From an uncultured Oscillospiraceae bacterium (GTDB lineage: Bacteria > Bacillota > Clostridia > Oscillospirales > Oscillospiraceae), in NCBI GenBank assembly GCA_951801655.1, contig CATONV010000004.1:1-64000 (forward strand): a DNA stretch of 64,000 bases, written 5' to 3'. This document shows, piece by piece, positions 37,326 through 46,830 of the stretch. How positions within the stretch are numbered: the stretch's first letter is position 1; every line of letters starts with the position of its first letter. A program made the translations under genes and the position numbers. The notes under the pieces are model-generated. The model searched no databases. It worked only from the letters and a program-made list of their open reading frames with translations, and was not told the origin of the DNA.

Positions 37326-38408
37326 TTACCGATTATAGAGATCGGTTGCCATCTCAATGGCTTTTTCGTCCTTTACAATTTCGCCAATCCGATCCCATAC
37401 GGGCTTTGTGGCATCCTTGAAGGCGTCCCGCTGCTCGTCAGAGAGATAGGTGATCTCCATTCCGGCCTGCTCCATCACGGGGATACAGGTCTCCTCCTGC
37501 TCCACCACAATCTTGCGGCCCTCAGTCAGGGCGTACTCCGCGCCGTCTGCAACCACCTGCTGAAGGTCCTCGGGCAGACTCTGCCAAAACAGCTCGGAGA
37601 CCACCAGGCCGTTGGCCAGGAAATACTGTTCCGTTACCGTATAGTATTTTTGAACCTCATAAAACTTCATCTGGTAGGTCATGACCAGACCGTTGTCCTG
37701 ACCGTCCACGGTTTTCTGCTGCAAACCGGTATACAGCTCATTAAAGGCCATAGGTGTGGGACTGCCTCCCAGGCTTTCAATAATGGCCATATCAATGGCA
37801 GCCTCCATCACCCGGAACTTCAGCCCCTTGCAGTCGTCGGGGGATGTGATCGCCCGTTTGCTGTTGGAGAGGTTACGAATGGCGCTCTCGCTCCATTTCA
37901 GGGCGCGGATCCCAACCACCTCCGGGAGGTCCTCCTTCATATACTCTCCAAATTCCCCGTCCAGCTGGGCATAGGCGTCTTCACGGTCGTGGAACAGATA
38001 GGGCATAGAGATCGCGTTGAGTTTAGGCATGTTGAAGTTGGCAATCACGTTTACCGGCGCAATGGCGGCCTGCACGGTATTAAGCTGCATTGCCTCGATC
38101 AGCTCCCGGTCACTGCCCAGAACCGAGTTGCAGTAAACCTCTACCTTGATGCGTCCGTTTGAATTCTCTTCTACATAGGGCTTGAAATAGTCGTTGGCCT
38201 CAATCCCCATGAAGGATTCCTCGTTGTAGGTGCCGGCAATTTTCAAAATGAATTCCGCCTCACCAGTTGACTGAGTCCCGGAGGAGGAGACAGATGTACC
38301 GGCGTCCGGTTTGCCGGTACTTCCGGCGGGGGCTGACGTCTTAGAGCAGCCTGTGCTGGCCAGGACAACCATAAGAGCCAAAGTAAGAGACAAGAACTTC
38401 TTTTTCAT
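37326..38408 (-). CDS. dctP: TRAP transporter substrate-binding lipoprotein (DctP family); start at MKKKFLSLTL
   Basis: Lipobox LMVVLASTGCSKTS; PYLFHDREDAYAQLDGEFGEYMKEDL...GLKFRVMEAAIDMAIIESLGGSPTPMAFNELYTGLQQKTVDGQDNGL. Confidence 0.93.
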   Translation of the reverse strand: MKKKFLSLTLALMVVLASTGCSKTSAPAGSTGKPDAGTSVSSSGTQSTGEAEFILKIAGTYNEESFMGIEANDYFKPYVEENSNGRIKVEVYCNSVLGSDRELIEAMQLNTVQAAIAPVNVIANFNMPKLNAISMPYLFHDREDAYAQLDGEFGEYMKEDLPEVVGIRALKWSESAIRNLSNSKRAITSPDDCKGLKFRVMEAAIDMAIIESLGGSPTPMAFNELYTGLQQKTVDGQDNGLVMTYQMKFYEVQKYYTVTEQYFLANGLVVSELFWQSLPEDLQQVVADGAEYALTEGRKIVVEQEETCIPVMEQAGMEITYLSDEQRDAFKDATKPVWDRIGEIVKDEKAIEMATDLYNR

Positions 38409-38496
38409 AAAAGTACCTCCCTTTTGTACTGCTGGAGACGCGTGCATCTCCGCTGCCGCTGGCAGATTTGCGGCAAATGCCATACTTTAAGATGCA

Positions 38497-38512
38497 AGCA
38501 AACTCTATGCCA
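38497..38512 (-). promoter_or_regulatory. Sigma-54 (-24/-12) promoter upstream of dctP
   Basis: Minus strand TGGCATAGAGTTTGCT; matches TGGCAYR-N4-TTGCW with correct spacing, about 90 nt upstream of dctP. Confidence 0.7.
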
Positions 38513-38875
38513 TATTTACAAAGCAAACCCAAACGACCCGTTCCAACCGCTTGGTCCGCCCTGTTCCGCCGCAAAAATACTTTTTTGAATTTTGGATAAA
38601 AAGCTGTGAAAACAGATGGATTTTTTTCTTAATTTTGCAGTTAAGTCCGAAATTGCAGCCTCCAAAAATCCCAAAATTTAGAAAGTCTCAAACGGTCGGG
38701 CATATGACAAAACATTGAATTAAAATAAAAAACCTGGAATTATTTTTGCCCAAACGGAGAAAGGCGCGGATGATCCGGCCTCTTAGAGGAAAAGTGTTGC
38801 TATTCGGCGACTTGCACAACGTCCGCAAAGTTAAAAAGCCTGAAATGTTAGGTTTTTCCCAGATGTCTTAAAATG

Positions 38876-38887
38876 GAGACATGTCTC
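38876..38887. promoter_or_regulatory. Palindrome in the divergent intergenic region, candidate enhancer/UAS for the sigma-54 activator
   Basis: GAGACATGTCTC, perfect 12-bp palindrome; further arms TGATACA (38918-38924) / TGTATCA (38941-38947). Confidence 0.4.
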
Positions 38888-39097
38888 TTTTTGTCGACAT
38901 TGCTGGAGTTGTGAGCCTGATACATTTTTTCTGTGCAACCTGTATCATATTTTTCTCAGTTTGTGTTTTTGTCATTATTCTGAATATTTTGCCGACAAAC
39001 GTGGATTTTTCAGGAAAAGTTTTGCCAAATGGTTGAATCCGCTGAAAACCGCACAGTTCCGCGCCGCCCTTCCGGTCCCAAATCCTGCCGAAAAAGG

Positions 39098-39113
39098 TGG
39101 CACGTAAATTGCT
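39098..39113 (+). promoter_or_regulatory. Sigma-54 (-24/-12) promoter upstream of the M20 peptidase operon
   Basis: TGGCACGTAAATTGCT, full match to TGGCACG-N4-TTGCW. Confidence 0.85.
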
Positions 39114-39214
39114 TATTCTGAATAACGTACACTCATGTTGTGGAGAGGCCACAGCAGGAAAATCCGATGGAGGAAGGAGGATGGGTGCGGTGCAGTTCCA
39201 GCACCTAACACAAC

Positions 39215-40870
39215 ATGCTTGAAAACGGTTATTTTTATGAGGAGGCCCTAGCACTGACCAAGCGCCTGGTAGAAATACCAAGTATCAATGGGACGGAGGG
39301 GGAGACACATGTTGCCCGATACGTCCATGACTGGTTAGCGAAGCTGCCGTATTTCCAGACTCATCCCCAGCAGCTGGTAGTTCAAGAGCTGAAAAACGAT
39401 CCTCTGCATCGAATCAACGTATTGGCGCTGGTTCGTGGAACAAAAAGCGACTGCCAGGACACCTTAATTTTACAGGGACACTGTGACACGGTGGGAATTG
39501 AGGACTTTGGTCCGCTGCGTGACTACGCGTTTGATTATCAGACCCTGCCAGAGAAAATCAAAGCCCTGACCCAGGACCCGGAGGTGTTGGCGGATATTGA
39601 GTCAGGCGAGTGGATGTTCGGGCGCGGCGCCTGTGACATGAAGTGCGGAGATGCCGTGCTGATGTGCATAACAAAATATTTTTCTGAGAACACCGGCCAG
39701 TTCGACGGCAATATCGTCTATATGCTCAACCCTGTGGAAGAGAACCAGCACTATGGCATTATGGATGCCCTGGATATCCTGCTGGAATGGAGAGAGAAAG
39801 AAAAGCTTAACTATCTGATGTCCATCAATACAGATTTCTTTTCTCCCGCTTATCCCGGAGATACGCACAAGTATTTTCATTCCGGCGCGGTGGGGAAAAT
39901 ACTTCCCTGCTTCTATCTGATCGGAAAAGCGACTCATGTAGGACATGGCTTTGAGGGCTTCAGCGCCACGCTGGCCGCCGCTGAAATTGTGCGGCAGATG
40001 GAGCTTCAGGCTGACCTTGCCGACGAATACCGGGGGGAGCTGACTCTTCCGCCTTTGGCCTTACGATGCCGGGATCTGAAACCGTCGTATGATGTCACGT
40101 CCCCCCAGGCCTGTTTCCTGTATTTTAACTATTTCATCCACAGTCAGCCCATGGCTGAAATTATGGGGTGCCTGCGCAGAGTGGCTGAGACAGCGATGGA
40201 GACGGTGGTTCGCCATACCGATCAGCAATTTAAGCGATACTGTCAGCGCACCGGGGAACCCTATCAGCCCTGCGGGTATTCCTTCCAGGTGCTGGAATAT
40301 GACCGGCTCTATGAACAGGCCAAGGCAATAGACCCGGATGTAGACCGGGCGCTTCGGGAGCTTGCGGACCAAGAGGTGCAGAAAAACGCTGACCGCAGAG
40401 AGATATCTCTTTTATTGGTGCAGCATCTTTGCAACGTATGTGCCATTACTCAGCCCACAGCCATCATCTTTCTGGCCCCTCCGTTCTGCCCCAGAAACAC
40501 GATGAAACTCCATGTTCCGGAGGAGAAGGCCCTCTTGGAGGATGTCAGGCAATTGTTAGACGAGCTGGGGCCGGCGATGGAAGAGGATATGAGACTTATG
40601 CAATTTTTCCCCGTTCTCTCTGACAGCAGTTATTTGAAAATTGACGACGACGAGGAGTCGATCCAGACGCTGATTCGGAATTTCCCCGGTTACGGACAAG
40701 TCTATTCGCTTCCCTTCGAGAATATCAAGGCGCTGAATATTCCCGCTTTTTCCTTCGGATGTTACGGAAAAGATGGTCATAAGTGGACCGAGAGGGTCAA
40801 TCTGCCCTACACGTTTGGAAAACTGCCCAACATTATTTTTGCGGCGCTGGAACGCTATTTAATTCAATAA
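39215..40870 (+). CDS. M20 family metallopeptidase (RocB-like)
   Basis: LTKRLVEIPSINGTEGETHVARYVHDWL...TLILQGHCDTVGIEDFGPL...GRGACDMKCGDAV. Confidence 0.85.
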   Translation: MLENGYFYEEALALTKRLVEIPSINGTEGETHVARYVHDWLAKLPYFQTHPQQLVVQELKNDPLHRINVLALVRGTKSDCQDTLILQGHCDTVGIEDFGPLRDYAFDYQTLPEKIKALTQDPEVLADIESGEWMFGRGACDMKCGDAVLMCITKYFSENTGQFDGNIVYMLNPVEENQHYGIMDALDILLEWREKEKLNYLMSINTDFFSPAYPGDTHKYFHSGAVGKILPCFYLIGKATHVGHGFEGFSATLAAAEIVRQMELQADLADEYRGELTLPPLALRCRDLKPSYDVTSPQACFLYFNYFIHSQPMAEIMGCLRRVAETAMETVVRHTDQQFKRYCQRTGEPYQPCGYSFQVLEYDRLYEQAKAIDPDVDRALRELADQEVQKNADRREISLLLVQHLCNVCAITQPTAIIFLAPPFCPRNTMKLHVPEEKALLEDVRQLLDELGPAMEEDMRLMQFFPVLSDSSYLKIDDDEESIQTLIRNFPGYGQVYSLPFENIKALNIPAFSFGCYGKDGHKWTERVNLPYTFGKLPNIIFAALERYLIQ

Positions 40871-40887
40871 GAAAGGAAGGATGATCA

Positions 40888-41868
40888 ATGAGTATTCAAA
40901 AGAGGAGTGTCGGTATAGTCGGGGTGGGGCATGTAGGTTCACACTGCGCGTACAGCCTGGCCGTCCAAGGCATTGTGGACGAGCTGGTTCTCTGCGACAC
41001 CAACGAGGCGCTTATGGCGGCGCAGGCCAAAGATCTTTTTGACGCTGCGTGCTGCTATCCCCACAGAGTAGCAATTCGTACCGGCCCCATATCTGCCCTG
41101 GCCGGCTGCGACATCGTAGTAATCTGTGTCGCCAGAGAAATCCCTGAGGTGGCGCTGCGGGATGCCGAGTTGGCCAACAGCGTCCGAGAGGTGAAGAGTC
41201 TGATTCCTCGGCTTATGTCCGCCGGTTTTGACGGGATTATCATCAACATTACCAATCCCTGTGATGCCATTACGCAGATTGTCTGGCGCGATTCAGGTCT
41301 GGACAGCAGAAAAGTGATCGGTACGGGAACCGGCCTGGATTCTGCCCGCTTCCGTTCCATCCTCGGCCGTGAGGTGGATCTCAATCCCAGCGCGATCAAC
41401 GGTTTTGTGCTTGGAGAACACGGAAACGCGCAATTTCCCGCCTGGTCCCACGTTACGGTGGGGGGCAAGGCGCTGGCTCAGCTGGAAAAATCCAGCCCGC
41501 GCTTCAGCCAGATTGACAAGGAGAAGATTACCCAGGAGGTCAAGGGGTCCGGTTATCAGGTCTGGTTTACAAAGCGGGGAATCGACTTTTCCGTTACCTC
41601 GGTGCTGGCGCAGGTGGTTCGCTGTATTTATAACGACGAGAAGGTGGCTATGCCCCTTTCTGTCATGCTGGACGGACAGTATGGGCAATCTGGCGTCTAT
41701 GTGAGTACCCCCGCGATTATTGGCCGGGAAGGAGTGGAGGAAATTCTGGAGCTGGAGCTCCCCGACGACGAGATGAAACATTTTGGCGCGTCCTGCGAGA
41801 GCGTGCGCAGGAATGTAAGAAGGGCCAACGAAATGGTGGCGGAAGGACTGGGAGGAGAAAATGAGTAA
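40888..41868 (+). CDS. Lactate/malate (L-2-hydroxyacid) dehydrogenase family protein
   Basis: VGIVGVGHVGSHCAYSLAVQGIVDELVLCDTNEA...NITNPCDAITQIVWRDSGLDSRKVIGTGTGLDSARFR...GEHGNAQFPAWS. Confidence 0.93.
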   Translation: MSIQKRSVGIVGVGHVGSHCAYSLAVQGIVDELVLCDTNEALMAAQAKDLFDAACCYPHRVAIRTGPISALAGCDIVVICVAREIPEVALRDAELANSVREVKSLIPRLMSAGFDGIIINITNPCDAITQIVWRDSGLDSRKVIGTGTGLDSARFRSILGREVDLNPSAINGFVLGEHGNAQFPAWSHVTVGGKALAQLEKSSPRFSQIDKEKITQEVKGSGYQVWFTKRGIDFSVTSVLAQVVRCIYNDEKVAMPLSVMLDGQYGQSGVYVSTPAIIGREGVEEILELELPDDEMKHFGASCESVRRNVRRANEMVAEGLGGENE

Positions 41869-42232
41869 ACTGTTTGACATAGAAGAAGTTCAGTGGACCC
41901 AGGAGGAAGGCGGAGTACGCTACTGCGTATTCCAGGCATCCGAACAGGCCACAGTTCAGTATTATGAGATTCCCAAAGGGCAGCAGACGGCCCAGGTGTC
42001 CTCGCCCTGCGAGATTTTGGTTCTGTGCGAGAATGGCATTTGCGACTATGTGATCGATGGGATCACCTATCCTGTCAATGACGGCGTCTGGTGCTGGATC
42101 CCCGCGGGATGTACCTATTTTGTTAAGAACCGGGATGGAAGCACTGCTGTCAATGTGCGCTATTATTTACCCGCGTGGGACTCTCTTCCGGAGAGTCCGA
42201 AGATTACGGACCGAGGCCATAATTGGCAGTAG
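41861..42232 (+). CDS. Cupin-like small protein
   Basis: 123 aa; VQYYEIPKGQQTAQVSSPCEILVLCENGICDYVIDGITYPVNDGVWCWIPAGCTYFVKN, cupin beta-barrel pattern. Confidence 0.7.
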   Translation: MSKLFDIEEVQWTQEEGGVRYCVFQASEQATVQYYEIPKGQQTAQVSSPCEILVLCENGICDYVIDGITYPVNDGVWCWIPAGCTYFVKNRDGSTAVNVRYYLPAWDSLPESPKITDRGHNWQ

Positions 42233-42257
42233 AACCACATAGAAAGGAGTGAATCGG

Positions 42258-42641
42258 ATGGAAGGCAGAAAACCAATCTTTTTTGATATTGAGGAGCAGG
42301 AGTGGACGGACGCGCCCAACGGTGCGCGGTCGGTCATTTTACAGGCCACGCCCAGAGCAACGATGCAGACGTGGGAGATGCCCCCCCAAGTGGGCCGGGG
42401 TGATCATCATCATTTTGCGGAGCAATTAGCCTTTGTCCGCCGGGGAAAGGCCAAAATCATTATTGAGGGCCGGGAGTATCATCTGAATGAGGGTTGCTTT
42501 GGAATTGTTTCCAGCGACGTGGTACACGGGGCCTTCACCTTGGGAAACGCAACAGCTATTGTGGTGGATATGTTCCTCCCTGCCGAGTCGGATCGCGTCC
42601 CCAGCGAAAAGGTTCGGGATCTGGGCCACCACTGGGAATAA
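42258..42641 (+). CDS. Cupin domain protein
   Basis: PPQVGRGDHHHFAEQLAFVRRGKAKIIIEGREYHLNEGCFGIVSSDVVHGAF, cupin motifs with metal-ligand histidines. Confidence 0.85.
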   Translation: MEGRKPIFFDIEEQEWTDAPNGARSVILQATPRATMQTWEMPPQVGRGDHHHFAEQLAFVRRGKAKIIIEGREYHLNEGCFGIVSSDVVHGAFTLGNATAIVVDMFLPAESDRVPSEKVRDLGHHWE

Positions 42642-42654
42642 GGAGGGAAAATTT

Positions 42655-43428
42655 ATGAAATGGGTCCGCTTTCAGGCAAAACAGCGGCAACCTGCCTACG
42701 GTATTCTGGACGGGAGTACCATCCGTCAAATCAGCGGCAGCATGTACAGCAGTTACCAGGAAACCGGTGAGTGCTTTCCGAGAGAGGAAGTAAAATTACT
42801 GGTTCCCTGCGAACCCACAAAACTGTTCTGCATCGGCTCCAACTATGTAGATCATATTAAAGAGCTGGGGCTGGAAATCCCGGAGCGTCCCGCTACATTT
42901 ATGAAACCCGTCACCTGCGCCATTCCCAGCGGAGAGAACATTATCATCCCGCCTTCCGCCCAGCGGGTGGATTATGAAGGAGAGCTTGGAATTGTAATTC
43001 GGGATGTTACCTGCCGGGTGACGCCGGAGCAGGCGAAGGAACATATTTTTGGAGTGGTAGCCTGCAACGACGTAACGGAGCGCAGTTTGATGAAGTGGCC
43101 GCTTCAGCTGACCTATGGAAAATCCTTTGACACGTTTGCGCCCATAGGTCCCTTTATCGAGACAGAGATTGATCCTGACAACACGGTCGTGCGCACGTAT
43201 TTGAACGGCAAAAAGGTTCAGGAGGACGAAACGGCAAAGACGGTATTCAAACCGAGTGTGCTGCTGTCTTACCTGTCTCAGGTGATAACCTTCTATCCAG
43301 GCGACGTGATACTGACCGGTACGCCCTTTAATGTTCTCCCCATGAAGGACGGCGACTTGGTGGAAGTGGAAATTGAGGGCATGGGAGAGAGACTGAGTAA
43401 CCCGGTCTGCGAAGCCGCCAAACAATAA
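42655..43428 (+). CDS. Fumarylacetoacetate hydrolase family protein
   Basis: KLFCIGSNYVDHIKELGLEIPERPATFMKPVTCAIPSGENIIIPPSAQRVDYEGELGIVIRD...GPFIETEIDPDN; start at MKWVRFQAK rather than the ORF-track start. Confidence 0.93.
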   Translation: MKWVRFQAKQRQPAYGILDGSTIRQISGSMYSSYQETGECFPREEVKLLVPCEPTKLFCIGSNYVDHIKELGLEIPERPATFMKPVTCAIPSGENIIIPPSAQRVDYEGELGIVIRDVTCRVTPEQAKEHIFGVVACNDVTERSLMKWPLQLTYGKSFDTFAPIGPFIETEIDPDNTVVRTYLNGKKVQEDETAKTVFKPSVLLSYLSQVITFYPGDVILTGTPFNVLPMKDGDLVEVEIEGMGERLSNPVCEAAKQ

Positions 43429-43444
43429 AATGCCATTTTGCAGA

Positions 43445-43473
43445 AAAAGGCCGGCGTTTTTATAACGCCGGCC
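43445..43473 (-). terminator. Hairpin terminator between convergent genes
   Basis: GGCCGGCGTT-TTTAT-AACGCCGGCC perfect 10-bp stem; minus strand runs into CCTTTTTC. Confidence 0.75.
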
Positions 43474-43658
43474 TCTGTGCCATTTTAACAGGATACTGAC
43501 AAAACGCTGAAGCATTGATTTTATCGGTGTCCGCCCACAGAGGCACTGGAATAAGGTCTGTCCCCGCAGACTGCCTTGTCATCTTCCCTGCCGCTCCCCA
43601 TCATCAGACAGATGCTTTCTTCCTCTTCTATCAGCGGGGAGATTTCATCAGTGGTTCC

Positions 43659-44313
43659 TTAAATATTGGCCAGGCGGATCCCCTGTCGTCCCTTTCCTCG
43701 AACAATCATTTGTTTATCCAACAACTGTTTAATTAGTTTTTCAGCGTTTTTCTGACTTATGTGAATTCCCTCTTCATCCATAAGCGCGATAAGACGACTG
43801 CGCCCTATCCCCCCTTCCGGGTATCGGCCAAGCAGTTCAAGGATTTTTTTCTCCTCCCTGCTTTCCGGGACAATAACTGGTCGCTCAATCATGGTATGGC
43901 CAATTGTCCTAATATTGCCAATCATATCATAGTAAGCAGCTGTATTTTGAAGTTCCCGCACATTTCCTGGCCATGGATATGCAATAAGCTGCCGCTCCTC
44001 TTCCGGAGTCAATTTCTGATTGCGTTTGGAAAATATATAGAACAATGGAATAATATCCTCTTTGCGCATTCTCAATGGTGGGATATCTATCACAAAAGTT
44101 GATAATCGGTAGTATAAATCGGCACGAAATTGATTCTTTTCGATCTGACTCATCAGCTTTTTGTTTGTAGCGGACAAAATACGGATATCAATATTAATGA
44201 TGCGGTCGCTTCCTAATCGCATGATTTTCTTTTCCTGAAGGACCCGCAGTAATTTTGCCTGCAAGAAAAGAGGCATATCACCAATTTCATCCAGAAAAAT
44301 ACTTCCTTTCTTT
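43659..44313 (-). pseudogene. Truncated sigma-54-dependent activator (C-terminal half of AAA+ domain plus C-terminal region)
   Basis: Frame reads KGSIFLDEIGDMPLFLQAKLLRVLQEKKIMRLGSDRIINIDIRILSATNKKL...PWPGNVRELQN; Walker A and GAFTGA regions missing. Confidence 0.85.
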
Positions 44314-44523
44314 GACCGCTTGGGGCATCACACCCAGATGAAGCGGAACATGCTCCGCTTGAGCCGTCATCATGCCGTCACAGTCATAAATAGAGCAGGA
44401 ACAGTCCCGTCGTTCCTTTACACCGGGGGAGTATGCAGTTCTGACCAAGCTTACTCCCATCTCTTCCGCAATGGAAACGAAGCTGTTCCTCACAACCTCC
44501 AGTGTTGCGGGATCAATACTCAT
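44314..44523 (-). pseudogene. Truncated hydantoinase B/oxoprolinase family N-terminus fused to the sigma-54 activator remnant
   Basis: MSIDPATLEVVRNSFVSIAEEMGVSLVRTAYSPGVKERRDCSCSIYDCDGMMTAQAEHVPLHLGVMPQAV, then frame switches to the AAA+ fragment. Confidence 0.85.
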
Positions 44524-44631
44524 AATATATACCTCCGTTTGAAATAAGTTTGCCGGGACGACAGTCAGCCGCCCCGGCACTAAGAGGGGTGGTTCAGGCC
44601 TGCCTCAGAGGGAAAAGGCGAGTCGGCGGTA

Positions 44632-46124
44632 TCAATGTCTGCTGTTGTAGGCAATCAGCTCATCCTTCGTCCCATCGCCGAAGAAGGTGTTGACTACCAC
44701 CGCATCTGGAGCTTTTGTCATATAGCTGACCGCAAAAGTCATAGCAGCGCACACAACAACGGCAGGGAAAACAGGAACAACCAGGTCCCAGCCAAACTTC
44801 AACTCCCAAACAAAGGCTGTGATTGCGCCGGTAATCATGCCGCTTAGAACGCCGGCGGCGTTAAGTCGTTTGAAATGGGTACAGCCGCAGACAGAAAAGA
44901 GATAAATTGGAATCAGACAGGACTCCGCGAGAATAATCAAATCCAGCACGCCAAGGCCGGAATACAACGCTGTCAGGATACCTCCTATGCCGATCACAAT
45001 AGTGCTGATCACGCCGGCGTTATATACTTGCCTCTCTCTGTGGCATCCTTTTTGAAAACCCCCTTGTAAATGTCCTCTGAAAAGCAGCTGGATGCCACCA
45101 GAAGTTGAGAGTCGACGGTAGACGTCATGCATGCAAACACCGCGCATAGGGCCAGTCCCCCAAGAACAGGGGGAAAAACATTGCCCACAATGGTGGGGAA
45201 TACCGTTTCCCGGTCCGTAATACCGGGGAACAGCACGAAAGCAGATGTCATAACCAGCGCGATGGAGGTGCAGCCGAATGCATGGCAGGTAACCGCCAGG
45301 GGGAACGCACGCTTGATAACCTGTTCATCCTTACAGGCCAGATAGCGCACAAGCAGCGAGGGCTGTCCCAGCCCAAGACCGATTACCAGATAGACAAACC
45401 AGGATACGATCATAAGCGGCGGGAACTTGGGGGTAACAGCGGCAAACATTTCGGGCGCCTCTTTGGCAATTACCGCATTGACAGCACTGAAGCCTCCGGC
45501 CTTGACCAGCATCACGGGAACCAGAATCAGGAAAATTCCATACATGATAATGCCCTGGAAAAAGTCGTTATAGACAACCGACTTAAATCCGCCCAGCGCG
45601 GTGGCAACCGTCAGAACAACGCCGACAATGACAATACCGGCCCGATATGGAAGACCAAACGCAGCCTGGAATAGCTTGCCCGCCGCCACCAGCTGGGATC
45701 CCATCAGGGGGATGTAGATAATGATTGTAGCTAGAGAAGAAAAGCTCTTGATTCCCTTAGAGTTATAACGGTAGGCCAACAGGTCGGTAATTGTCAACGC
45801 CCCCAGCTTGTCCGTCAGATTGGACAAAGGCCTGGCATAGACCACCCAGGAGAGGATGACGCCAATGGTCATAAACATCATACCATAAATCGCAAACGAC
45901 CAGCCCTGCTGATAAATTTTAGGGCCGCTGCCCATAAACAGGGAGGAACTGACCAGGGTCGCCACAAAGGAGAAGGCAATGGGCCAGGGTCCAATACTGC
46001 GGTCCCCGAGCAAAAAACCTTCCCGGTCCTTGCGCTGCTCTCTATGCTTGACCCAAGCGGATATTCCCAGACAAGACAAAATATAGAAAATAAACACGAT
46101 AACGTATACGGTTGACCTGTTCAT
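44632..46124 (-). pseudogene. Sodium:solute symporter (SSS family), frameshifted near 45031-45040
   Basis: N-terminal ORF 45009-46124 (MNRSTVYVIVFIFYILSCLGISAWVKHREQRKDREGFLLGDRS...) and C-terminal ORF 44632-45147 (ERQVYNAGVISTIVIGIGGILTALYSGLGVLDLI...) join if one AG unit is removed from a GAGAGAG run. Confidence 0.85.
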
Positions 46125-46246
46125 CGTTTATCCCCTTTCTTTTTATTGTCAAACAGCTTTCCGGAAAAAGACAGTACCCAGCTTCCAATTACACTGGCCC
46201 AGTAGAAAATCAGCCATACCATAATCCATGCAGGCAAACCGAACAT
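46121..46246 (-). CDS. Symporter small accessory protein (41 aa), absent from the supplied ORF track
   Basis: Translated by hand: MFGLPAWIMVWLIFYWASVIGSWVLSFSGKLFDNKKKGDKR*; stop overlaps the symporter start (ATGA). Confidence 0.85.
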   Translation of the reverse strand: MFGLPAWIMVWLIFYWASVIGSWVLSFSGKLFDNKKKGDKR

Positions 46247-46297
46247 AAAGATAACCTCCTTACATTAAACTTCAATTACAGTTCTACAGATATGCGG

Positions 46298-46816
46298 TCA
46301 ATTCCCAGCCAATCGCGCCATTTCCTTCAGCTCACTGGTGCTTCTGTATTGGTACATCAATCCCACATGCCAGGGGAAGGTACAGTGATGCCAATAATGA
46401 ATGAGATTGATGTATCGTACATAGGCGCCCATAAGCTCTCTGTACTCCTCTTTTGTCTGGAGTTGGAAGAGAACGGCGTCAATATCTTTGGCAAACTCAT
46501 TGATCTCGGGGGTTGAGACGTAGGAGAGGAATTGCATGGACTGAAATCCAACTGCCAACTCGTTATGCGTCATTTTTTTGAGGGCTTCCAAAGATATCTC
46601 CGGTTCGTCGCACATCTGCACAAACATAAAGAACATGTGCTGACCATAAGCGATTGTATATACGTCAACAAACATCATAGTGGACAGGTACTGATTGAAG
46701 GAACCCGCCCCAGTTACATTGATTCCATGGCGGGTTTTCCACATTGCTTCCGGCTCTTTCAGCCAGTTTTCATCGATCTGTGCGTCAATTTTACGTTTGA
46801 CTTCTTTCCAGTCCAT
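46298..46816 (-). CDS. Hypothetical protein (172 aa), no family recognised
   Basis: Intact ORF in the sigma-54 operon between the DUF3830-like gene and the symporter; MDWKEVKRKIDAQIDENWLKEPEAMWKTRHGINVTGAGSFNQYLS... Confidence 0.7.
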   Translation of the reverse strand: MDWKEVKRKIDAQIDENWLKEPEAMWKTRHGINVTGAGSFNQYLSTMMFVDVYTIAYGQHMFFMFVQMCDEPEISLEALKKMTHNELAVGFQSMQFLSYVSTPEINEFAKDIDAVLFQLQTKEEYRELMGAYVRYINLIHYWHHCTFPWHVGLMYQYRSTSELKEMARLAGN

Positions 46817-46830
46817 TTCTCAGCCCTCCT

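Noticed and set aside
43515-43660. Open minus-strand frame GTTDEISPLIEEEESICLMMGSGREDDKAVCGDRPYSSASVGGHR
   Set aside because: No start codon or homology recognised; may be only random open frame or debris of the decayed locus.
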